64,000 bases of DNA from Auanema rhodensis (Eukaryota > Nematoda > Chromadorea > Rhabditida > Rhabditidae). The stretch covers positions 24,319,638 through 24,383,637 of the forward strand of contig OZ059900.1 of assembly GCA_964057225.1 (NCBI GenBank), in the 5' to 3' direction. Below are positions 51,603 to 61,792 of this stretch, piece by piece. Numbering within the stretch: position 1 is the first letter of the stretch; each line of letters opens with the position of its first letter. Under the pieces are notes generated by a model. That model had not been told where the DNA came from. It did not search any database and was given only the letters and a program-made list of their open reading frames with translations. A program made the position numbers and the translations under genes.

Positions 51603-53654
51603 AAATTTCCAAAAACTGGTTTTCCAGCATAATAAAATATTTCTCATGGGAAATACTGTGTTTTTGTATTTTTCTAGTGTTCAGCATGTAAAATGCTTCA
51701 TTTAAGTATGTAACACGCTGAAATTCGTTGCATTTGACTACTCATATGAACAAAAATCGATTTAATCAATATTAGCCATAAGGGGCGTGCCCTCAGAATA
51801 TGCTAATTTCCTTAATTTTCTAACCCCTGTTTTTTTGTCGTGAAAGTGGAACTAGACGTTGTAGGAACAATTTTGAGCAAGGTTTCATTGACATTGCATG
51901 AGTTTGAACACATGAAATCGTAAGTCAAAACCTTGTTTACAGCGAACTTTCCAAAAACTGGTTTTCCAGCATAATAAAATATTTCTCATGGGAAATACTG
52001 TGTTTTTGTATTTTTATAGTGTTCAGCATGTAAAATGCTTCATTTTAGTATGTAACACCCTGAAATTCGTTTCATTTGACGACTCATATGAACAAAAATC
52101 GATTTAATCAATATTAGCCATAAGGGGCGTGCCCTCAGAATATGCTAATTTCCTTAATTTTCTAACCCCTGTTTTTTTGTCGTGAAAGTGGAACTAGACG
52201 TTGTAGGAACAATTTTGAGCAAGGTTTCATTGACATTGCATGAGTTTGAACACATGAAATCGTAAGTCAAAACCTTGTTTACAGCGAACTTTCCAAAAAC
52301 TGGTTTTCCAGCATAATAAAATATTTCTCATGGGAAATACTGTGTTTTTGTATTTTTATAGTGTTCAGCATGTAAAATGCTTCATTTTAGTATGTAACAC
52401 CCTGAAATTCGTTTCATTTGACGACTCATATGAACAAAAATCGATTTAATCAATATTAGCCATAAGGGGCGTGCCCTCAGAATATGCTAATTTCCTTAAT
52501 TTTCTAACCCCTGTTTTTTTGTCGTGAAAGTGGAACTAGACGTTGTAGGAACAATTTTGAGCAAGGTTTCATTGACATTGCATGAGTTTGAACACATGAA
52601 ATCGTAAGTCAAAACCTTGTTTACAGCGAAATTTCCAAAAACTGGTTTTCCAGCATAATAAAATATTTCTCATGGGAAATACTGTGTTTTTGTATTTTTC
52701 TAGTGTTCAGCATGTAAAATGCTTCATTTAAGTATGTAACACGCTGAAATTCGTTGCATTTGACTACTCATATGAACAAAAATCGATTTAATCAATATTA
52801 GCCATAAGGGGCGTGCCCTCAGAATATGCTAATTTCCTTAATTTTCTAACCCCTGTTTTTTTGTCGTGAAAGTGGAACTAGACGTTGTACGAACAATTTT
52901 GAGCTAGGTTTCATTGACATTGCATGAGTTTGAACACATGAAATCGTAAGTCAAAATCTTGTTTACAGCGAAATTTCCAAAAACTGGTTTTCCAGCATAA
53001 TAAAATATTTCTCATGGGAAAAACTGTGTTTTTGTATTTTTCTAGTGTTCAGCATGTAAAATGCTTCATTTTAGTATGTAACACGCTGAAATTCGTTGCA
53101 TTTGACGACTCATATGAACAAAAATCGATTTAATCAATATTAGCCATAAGGGGCGTGCCCTCAGAATATGCTAATTTCCTTAATTTTCTAACCCCTGTTT
53201 TTTTGTCGTGAAAGTGGAACTAGACGTTGTACGAACAATTTTGAGCTAGGTTTCATTGACATTGCATGAGTTTGAACTCATGAAATCGTAAGTCAAAACC
53301 TTGTTTACAGCGAAATTTCCAAAAACTGGTTTTCCAGCATAATAAAATATTTCTCATGTTAAAAACTGTGTTTTTGTATTTTTCTAGTGTTCAGCATGTA
53401 AAATGCTTCATTTTAGTATGTAACACGCTGAAATTTGTTGCATTTGACGACTCATATGAACAAAAATCGATTTAATCAATATTAGCCATAAGGGGCGTGC
53501 CCTCAGAATATGCTAATTTCCTTAATTTTCTAACCCCTGTTTTTTTGTCGTGAAAGTGGAACTAGACGTTGTAGGAACAATTTTGAGCAAGGTTTCATTG
53601 ACATTGCATGAGTTTGAACACATGAAATCGTAAGTCAAAACCTTGTTTACAGCG
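51603..53654. repeat. Satellite block, monomers 152-157, with left-domain patch
   Basis: Starts are 51603, 51945, 52287, 52629, 52971 and 53313. 51603 and 52629 are 'catttaag/gactac' units flanking two apparently identical 'aacttt/tatag/caccctg/gagcaagg' units (51945, 52287). 52629 ends 'aaaatcttg' and 52971 has 'gaactcatg'; both marks otherwise occur only at 26665/28373 and 27348/29056. 53313 has 'catgttaaaaac', a gg-to-tt double change. Confidence 0.85.
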
Positions 53655-53994
53655 AAATTTCCAAAAACTGGTTTTCCAGCATAATAAAATATTTCTCATG
53701 GGAAATACTGTGTTTTTGTATTTTTCTAGTGTTCAGCATGTAAAATGCTTCATTTTAGTATGTAACACGCTGAAATTCGTTGCATTTGACGACTCATATG
53801 AACAAAAATCGATTTAATCAATATAAGCCATAGAGGCGTGCCCTCAGAATATGCTAATTTCCTTAATTTTCTAACCCCTGTTTTTTGTCGTGAAAGTGGA
53901 ACTAGACGTTGTAGGAACAATTTTGAGCTAGGTTTCATTGACATTGCATGAGTTTGAACACATGAAATCGTAAGTCAAAACCTTGTTTACAGCG
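53655..53994. repeat. Chimeric monomer 158 (340 bp)
   Basis: The 5' part has the common form ('gtaaaatgc', 'attcgttgc', 'gacgactc'). The 3' part has 'ataagccatagagg' and T6, which elsewhere come with 'gtaaaacac', 'ttcaatg' and 'gaatcat' (for example 34525, 45116, 54678). The switch lies between about 53791 and 53825. The two 1-bp deletions plus the 5' type leave a 64-codon minus-strand open frame (53750-53944). In the parental 'ttcaatg' type the same frame meets a TGA. The frame is therefore a by-product and is not called as a gene. Confidence 0.8.
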
Positions 53995-56043
53995 AAATTT
54001 CCAAAAACTGGTTTTCCAGCATAATAAAATATTTCTCATGGGAAATACTGTGTTTTTGTATTTTTATAGTGTTCAGCATGTAAAATGCTTCATTTTAGTA
54101 TGTAACACGCTGAAATTCGTTGCATTTGACGACTCATATGAACAAAAATCGATTTAATCAATATTAGGTATAAGGGGCGTGCCCTCAGAATATGCTAATT
54201 TCCTTAATTTTCTAACCCCTGTTTTTTTGTCGTGAAAGTGGAATTAGACGTTGTAGGAACAATTTTGAGCTAGGTTTCATTGACATTGCATGAGTTTGAA
54301 CACATGAAATCGTAAGTCAAAACCTTGTTTACAGCGAAATTTCCAAAAACTGGTTTTCCAGCATAATAAAATATTTCTCATGGGAAATACTGTGTTTTTG
54401 TATTTTTCTAGTGTTCAGCATGTAAAATGCTTCATTTTAGTATGTAACACGCTGAAATTCGTTGCATTTGACGACTCATATGAACAAAAATCGATTTAAT
54501 CAATATTAGCCATAAGGGGCGTGCCCTCAGAATATGCTAATTTCCTTAATTTTCTAACCCCTGTTTTTTGTCGTGAAAGTGGAACTAGACGTTGTAGGAA
54601 CAATTTTGAGCTAGGTTTCATTGACATTGCATGAGTTTGAACACATGAAATCGTAAGTCAAAACCTTGTTTACAGCGAAATTTCCAAAAACTGGTTTTCC
54701 AGCATAATAAAATATTTCTCATGGGAAATACTGTGTTTTTGTATTTTTCTAGTGTTCAGCATGTAAAACACTTCATTTTAGTATGTAACACGCTGAAATT
54801 CAATGCATTTGACGAATCATATGAACAAAAATCGATTTAATCAATATAAGCCATAGAGGCGTGCCCTCAGAATATGCTAATTTCCTTAATTTTCTAACCC
54901 CTGTTTTTTGTCGTGAAAGTGGAACTAGACGTTGTAGGAACAATTTTGAGCTAGGTTTCATTGACATTGCATGAGTTTGAACACATGAAATCGTAAGTCA
55001 AAACCTTGTTTACAGCGAAATTTCCAAAAACTGGTTTTCCAGCATAATAAAATATTTCTCATGGGAAATACTGTGTTTTTGTATTTTTCTAGTGTTCAGC
55101 ATGTAAAATACTTCATTTTAGTATGTAACACGCTGAAATTCGTTGCATTTGACGACTCATATGAACAAAAATCGATTTAATCAATATTAGCCATAAGGGG
55201 CGTGCCCTCAGAATGTGCTAATTTCCTTAATTTTCTAACCCCTGTTTTTTTGTCGTGAAAGTGGAATTAGACGTTGTAGGAACAATTTTGAGCTAGGTTT
55301 CATTGACATTGCATGAGTTTGAACACATGAAATCGTAAGTCAAAACCTTGTTTACAGCGAACTTTCCAAAAACTGGTTTTCCAGCATAATAAAATATTTC
55401 TCATGGGAAATACTGTGTTTTTGTATTTTTATAGTGTTCAGCATGTAAAATGCTTCATTTTAGTATGTAACACCCTGAAATTCGTTTCATTTGACGACTC
55501 ATATGAACAAAAATCGATTTAATCAATATTAGCCATAAGGGGCGTGCCCTCAGAATATGCTAATTTCCTTAATTTTCTAACCCCTGTTTTTTTGTCGTGA
55601 AAGTGGAACTAGACGTTGTAGGAACAATTTTGAGCAAGGTTTCATTGACATTGCATGAGTTTGAACACATGAAATCGTAAGTCAAAACCTTGTTTACAGC
55701 GAAATTTCCAAAAACTGGTTTTCCAGCATAATAAAATATTTCTCATGGGAAATACTGTGTTTTTGTATTTTTCTAGTGTTCAGCATGTGAAATACTTCAT
55801 TTTAGTATGTAACACGCTGAAATTCGTTGCATTTGACGACTCATATGAACAAAAATCGATTTAATCAATATTAGCCATAAGGGGCGTGCCCTCAGAATAT
55901 GCTAATTTCCTAAATTTTCTAACCCCTGTTTTTTTGTCGTGAAAGTGGAACTAGACGTTGTAGGAACAATTTTGAGCTAGGTTTCATTGACATTGCATGA
56001 GTTTGAACACATGAAATCGTAAGTCAAAACCTTGTTTACAGCG
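53995..56043. repeat. 6-monomer block, copy 1 (paired with 59122-61170)
   Basis: Starts are 53995, 54337, 54678, 55018, 55360 and 55702. Order: 'tatag+ggaattag'; 'tctag+T6'; 'gtaaaacac/agccatagagg+T6'; 'gaatgtgc+ggaattag'; 'aacttt/caccctg/gagcaagg'; 'gtgaaatac'. It repeats 5127 bp later. 53995 has a private cc-to-gt double change ('attaggtataagg', 54168-54169). The last unit has 'cctaaat' here but 'ccttaat+ggaattag' in copy 2. Confidence 0.85.
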
Positions 56044-56727
56044 AAATTTCCAAAAACTGGTTTTCCAGCATAATAAAATATTTCTCATGGGAAAAACTGT
56101 GTTTTTGTATTTTTCTAGTGTTCAGCATGTAAAATGCTTCATTTTAGTATGTAACACGCTGAAATTTGTTGCATTTGACGACTCATATGAACAAAAATCG
56201 ATTTAATCAATATTAGCCATAAGGGGCGTGCCCTCAGAATATGCTAATTTCCTTAATTTTCTAACCCCTGTTTTTTTGTCGTGAAAGTGGAACTAGACGT
56301 TGTAGGAACAATTTTGAGCAAGGTTTCATTGACATTGCATGAGTTTGAACACATGAAATCGTAAGTCAAAACCTTGTTTACAGCGAAATTTCCAAAAACT
56401 GGTTTTCCAGCATAATAAAATATTTCTCATGGGAAATACTGTGTTTTTGTATTTTTCTAGTGTTCAGCATGTAAAATGCTTCATTTTAGTATGTAACACG
56501 CTAAAATTCGTTGCATTTGACGACTCATATGAACAAAAATCGATTTAATCAATATTAGCCATAAGGGGCGTGCCCTCAGAATATGCTAATTTCCTTAATT
56601 TTCTAACCCCTGTTTTTTTGTCGTGAAAGTGGAACTAGACGTTGTAGCAACAATTTTGAGCTAGGTTTCATTGACATTGCATGAGTTTGAACACATGAAA
56701 TCGTAAGTCAAAACCTTGTTTACAGCG
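55018..56727. repeat. 5-monomer tandem block, copy 1
   Basis: Starts are 55018, 55360, 55702, 56044 and 56386 (1710 bp). Types: 'gtaaaatac/gaatgtgc+ggaattag'; 'aacttt/tatag/caccctg/cgtttc/gagcaagg'; 'gtgaaatac+cctaaat+gtaggaac'; 'gggaaaaac/atttgttg/gagcaagg'; 'cgctaaaattcg'. It overlaps the end of the 6-monomer block at 53995. 56386 has a private 'gtagcaac'. Confidence 0.88.
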
Positions 56728-58437
56728 AAATTTCCAAAAACTGGTTTTCCAGCATAATAAAATATTTCTCATGGGAAATACTGTGTTTTTGTATTTTTCT
56801 AGTGTTCAGCATGTAAAATACTTCATTTTAGTATGTAACACGCTGAAATTCGTTGCATTTGACGACTCATATGAACAAAAATCGATTTAATCAATATTAG
56901 CCATAAGGGGCGTGCCCTCAGAATGTGCTAATTTCCTTAATTTTCTAACCCCTGTTTTTTTGTCGTGAAAGTGGAATTAGACGTTGTAGGAACAATTTTG
57001 AGCTAGGTTTCATTGACATTGCATGAGTTTGAACACATGAAATCGTAAGTCAAAACCTTGTTTACAGCGAACTTTCCAAAAACTGGTTTTCCAGCATAAT
57101 AAAATATTTCTCATGGGAAATACTGTGTTTTTGTATTTTTATAGTGTTCAGCATGTAAAATGCTTCATTTTAGTATGTAACACCCTGAAATTCGTTTCAT
57201 TTGACGACTCATATGAACAAAAATCGATTTAATCAATATTAGCCATAAGGGGCGTGCCCTCAGAATATGCTAATTTCCTTAATTTTCTAACCCCTGTTTT
57301 TTTGTCGTGAAAGTGGAACTAGACGTTGTAGGAACAATTTTGAGCAAGGTTTCATTGACATTGCATGAGTTTGAACACATGAAATCGTAAGTCAAAACCT
57401 TGTTTACAGCGAAATTTCCAAAAACTGGTTTTCCAGCATAATAAAATATTTCTCATGGGAAATACTGTGTTTTTGTATTTTTCTAGTGTTCAGCATGTGA
57501 AATACTTCATTTTAGTATGTAACACGCTGAAATTCGTTGCATTTGACGACTCATATGAACAAAAATCGATTTAATCAATATTAGCCATAAGGGGCGTGCC
57601 CTCAGAATATGCTAATTTCCTAAATTTTCTAACCCCTGTTTTTTTGTCGTGAAAGTGGAACTAGACGTTGTAGGAACAATTTTGAGCTAGGTTTCATTGA
57701 CATTGCATGAGTTTGAACACATGAAATCGTAAGTCAAAACCTTGTTTACAGCGAAATTTCCAAAAACTGGTTTTCCAGCATAATAAAATATTTCTCATGG
57801 GAAAAACTGTGTTTTTGTATTTTTCTAGTGTTCAGCATGTAAAATGCTTCATTTTAGTATGTAACACGCTGAAATTTGTTGCATTTGACGACTCATATGA
57901 ACAAAAATCGATTTAATCAATATTAGCCATAAGGGGCGTGCCCTCAGAATATGCTAATTTCCTTAATTTTCTAACCCCTCTTTTTTTGTCGTGAAAGTGG
58001 AACTAGACGTTGTAGGAACAATTTTGAGCAAGGTTTCATTGACATTGCATGAGTTTGAACACATGAAATCGTAAGTCAAAACCTTGTTTACAGCGAAATT
58101 TCCAAAAACTGGTTTTCCAGCATAATAAAATATTTCTCATGGGAAATACTGTGTTTTTGTATTTTTCTAGTGTTCAGCATGTAAAATGCTTCATTTTAGT
58201 ATGTAACACGCTAAAATTCGTTGCATTTGACGACTCATATGAACAAAAATCGATTTAATCAATATTAGCCATAAGGGGCGTGCCCTCAGAATATGCTAAT
58301 TTCCTTAATTTTCTAACCCCTGTTTTTTTGTCGTGAAAGTGGAACTAGACGTTGTACGAACAATTTTGAGCTAGGTTTCATTGACATTGCATGAGTTTGA
58401 ACACATGAAATCGTAAGTCAAAACCTTGTTTACAGCG
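56728..58437. repeat. 5-monomer tandem block, copy 2
   Basis: Starts are 56728, 57070, 57412, 57754 and 58096, exactly 1710 bp after copy 1 and with the same variant order. Private differences are 'cccctctttt' (a g-to-c change before the T-run, in 57754) and 'gtacgaac' at the end of 58096. Confidence 0.88.
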
Positions 58438-61400
58438 AAATTTCCAAAAACTGGTTTTCCAGCATAATAAAATATTTCTCATGGGAAATACTGTGTTTTT
58501 GTATTTTTCTAGTGTTCAGCATGTAAAATGCTTCATTTTAGTATGTAACACGCTGAAATTCGTTGCATTTGACGACTCATATGAACAAAAATCGATTTAA
58601 TCAATATTAGCCATAAGGGGCGTGCCCTCAGAATATGCTAATTTCCTTAATTTTCTAACCCCTGTTTTTTTGTCGTGAAAGTGGAACTAAACGTTGTACG
58701 AACAATTTTGAGCTAGGTTTCATTGACATTGCATGAGTTTGAACACATGAAATCGTAAGTCAAAACCTTGTTTACAGCGAAATTTCCAAAAACTGGTTTT
58801 CCAGCATAATAAAATATTTCTCATGGGAAATACTGTGTTTTTGTATTTTTCTAGTGTTCAGCATGTAAAATGCTTCATTTTAGTATGTGACACGCTAAAA
58901 TTCGTTGCATTTGACGACTCATATGAACAAAAATCGATTTAATCAATATTAGCCATAAGGGGCGTGCCCTCAGAATATGCTAATTTCCTTAATTTTCTAA
59001 CCCCTGTTTTTTTGTCGTGAAAGTGGAATTAGACGTTGTAGGAACAATTTTGAGCTAGGTTTCATTGACATTGCATGAGTTTGAACACATGAAATCGTAA
59101 GTCAAAACCTTGTTTACAGCTAAATTTCCAAAAACTGGTTTTCCAGCATAATAAAATATTTCTCATGGGAAATACTGTGTTTTTGTATTTTTATAGTGTT
59201 CAGCATGTAAAATGCTTCATTTTAGTATGTAACACGCTGAAATTCGTTGCATTTGACGACTCATATGAACAAAAATCGATTTAATCAATATTAGCCATAA
59301 GGGGCGTGCCCTCAGAATATGCTAATTTCCTTAATTTTCTAACCCCTGTTTTTTTGTCGTGAAAGTGGAATTAGACGTTGTAGGAACAATTTTGAGCTAG
59401 GTTTCATTGACATTGCATGAGTTTGAACACATGAAATCGTAAGTCAAAACCTTGTTTACAGCGAAATTTCCAAAAACTGGTTTTCCAGCATAATAAAATA
59501 TTTCTCATGGGAAATACTGTGTTTTTGTATTTTTCTAGGGTTCAGCATGTAAAATGCTTCATTTTAGTATGTAACACGCTGAAATTCGTTGCATTTGACG
59601 ACTCATATGAACAAAAATCGATTTAATCAATATTAGCCATAAGGGGCGTGCCCTCAGAATATGCTAATTTCCTTAATTTTCTAACCCCTGTTTTTTGTCG
59701 TGAAAGTGGAACTAGACGTTGTAGGAACAATTTTGAGCTAGGTTTCATTGACATTGCATGAGTTTGAACACATGAAATCGTAAGTCAAAACCTTGTTTAC
59801 AGCGAAATTTCCAAAAACTGGTTTTCCAGCATAATAAAATATTTCTCATGGGAAATACTGTGTTTTTGTATTTTTCTAGTGTTCAGCATGTAAAACACTT
59901 CATTTTAGTATGTAACACGCTGAAATTCAATGCATTTGACGAATCATATGAACAAAAATCGATTTAATCAATATAAGCCATAGAGGCGTGCCCTCAGAAT
60001 ATGCTAATTTCCTTAATTTTCTAACCCCTGTTTTTTGTCGTGAAAGTGGAACTAGACGTTGTAGGAACAATTTTGAGCTAGGTTTCATTGACATTGCATG
60101 AGTTTGAACACATGAAATCGTAAGTCAAAACCTTGTTTACAGCGAAATTTCCAAAAACTGGTTTTCCAGCATAATAAAATATTTCTCATGGGAAATACTG
60201 TGTTTTTGTATTTTTCTAGTGTTCAGCATGTAAAATACTTCATTTTAGTATGTAACACGCTGAAATTCGTTGCATTTGACGACTCATATGAACAAAAATC
60301 GATTTAATCAATATTAGCCATAAGGGGCGTGCCCTCAGAATGTGCTAATTTCCTTAATTTTCTAACCCCTGTTTTTTTGTCGTGAAAGTGGAATTAGACG
60401 TTGTAGGAACAATTTTGAGCTAGGTTTCATTGACATTGCATGAGTTTGAACACATGAAATCGTAAGTCAAAACCTTGTTTACAGCGAACTTTCCAAAAAC
60501 TGGTTTTCCAGCATAATAAAATATTTCTCATGGGAAATACTGTGTTTTTGTATTTTTATAGTGTTCAGCATGTAAAATGCTTCATTTTAGTATGTAACAC
60601 CCTGAAATTCGTTTCATTTGACGACTCATATGAACAAAAATCGATTTAATCAATATTAGCCATAAGGGGCGTGCCCTCAGAATATGCTAATTTCCTTAAT
60701 TTTCTAACCCCTGTTTTTTTGTCGTGAAAGTGGAACTAGACGTTGTAGGAACAATTTTGAGCAAGGTTTCATTGACATTGCATGAGTTTGAACACATGAA
60801 ATCGTAAGTCAAAACCTTGTTTACAGCGAAATTTCCAAAAACTGGTTTTCCAGCATAATAAAATATTTCTCATGGGAAATACTGTGTTTTTGTATTTTTC
60901 TAGTGTTCAGCATGTGAAATACTTCATTTTAGTATGTAACACGCTGAAATTCGTTGCATTTGACGACTCATATGAACAAAAATCGATTTAATCAATATTA
61001 GCCATAAGGGGCGTGCCCTCAGAATATGCTAATTTCCTTAATTTTCTAACCCCTGTTTTTTTGTCGTGAAAGTGGAATTAGACGTTGTAGGAACAATTTT
61101 GAGCTAGGTTTCATTGACATTGCATGAGTTTGAACACATGAAATCGTAAGTCAAAACCTTGTTTACAGCGAAATTTCCAAAAACTGGTTTTCCAGCATAA
61201 TAAAATATTTCTCATGGGAAATACTGTGTTTTTGTATTTTTCTAGTGTTCAGCATGTAAAATACTCCATTATAGTATGTAACACGCTGAAATTCGTTGCA
61301 TTTGACGACTCATATGAACAAAAATCGATTTAATCAATATAAGCCATAAGGGGCGTGCCCTCAGAATATGCTAATTTCCTTAATTTTCTAACCCCTGTTT

Positions 61401-61511
61401 TTTGTCGTGAAAGTGGAACTAGACGTTGTAGGAACAATTTTGAGCTAGGTTTCATTGACATTGCATGAGTTCGAACACATGAAATCGTAAGTCAAAACCT
61501 TGTTTACAGCG
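58438..61511. repeat. Satellite block, monomers 172-180
   Basis: Starts are 58438, 58780, 59122, 59464, 59805, 60145, 60487, 60829 and 61171. 59122-61170 is the second copy of the 6-monomer block at 53995-56043. Private changes are 'aactaaacg' (58438), 'gtgacacgctaaaa' (58780), 'agctaaattt' at the head of 59122 and 'tctaggg' (59464). 61171 ('actccattatag/ataagccataagg/gttcgaac') is related to 50237. Confidence 0.85.
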
Positions 61512-61792
61512 AAATTTCCAAAAACTGTTCAGCATGTAAAATGCTTCATTTTAGTATGTAACACGCTAAAATTCGTTGCATTTGACGACTCATATGAACA
61601 AAAATCGATTTAATCAATATTAGCCATAAGGGGCGTGCCCTCAGAATATGCTAATTTCCTTAATTTTCTAACCCCTGTTTTTTTGTCGTGAAAGTGGAAT
61701 TAGACGTTGTAGGAACAATTTTGAGCTAGGTTTCATTGACATTGCATGAGTTTGAACACATGAAATCGTAAGTCAAAACCTTGTTTACAGCG
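61512..61792. repeat. Internally deleted monomer 181 (281 bp)
   Basis: The unit starts normally, but 'aaaactg' (61521-61527) joins straight to 'ttcagcatg' (from 61528). The missing 61 bp correspond to reference positions 17-77, the stretch from 'gttttccag' to 'tctagtg'. The retained 'tg' at the junction also ends the lost segment, giving 2 bp of microhomology. The rest is a normal 'cgctaaaattcg+ggaattag' monomer. This is the only large indel in the window and shifts the 342-bp phase of everything after it by 61 bp. Confidence 0.93.

Noticed and set aside
53750-53944. 64-codon open reading frame on the minus strand
   Set aside because: It lies wholly within satellite monomer 158, has no recognisable domain or ribosome-binding context, and is present only because that monomer is a chimera with two 1-bp deletions. 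The equivalent frame is closed in the other monomers checked.
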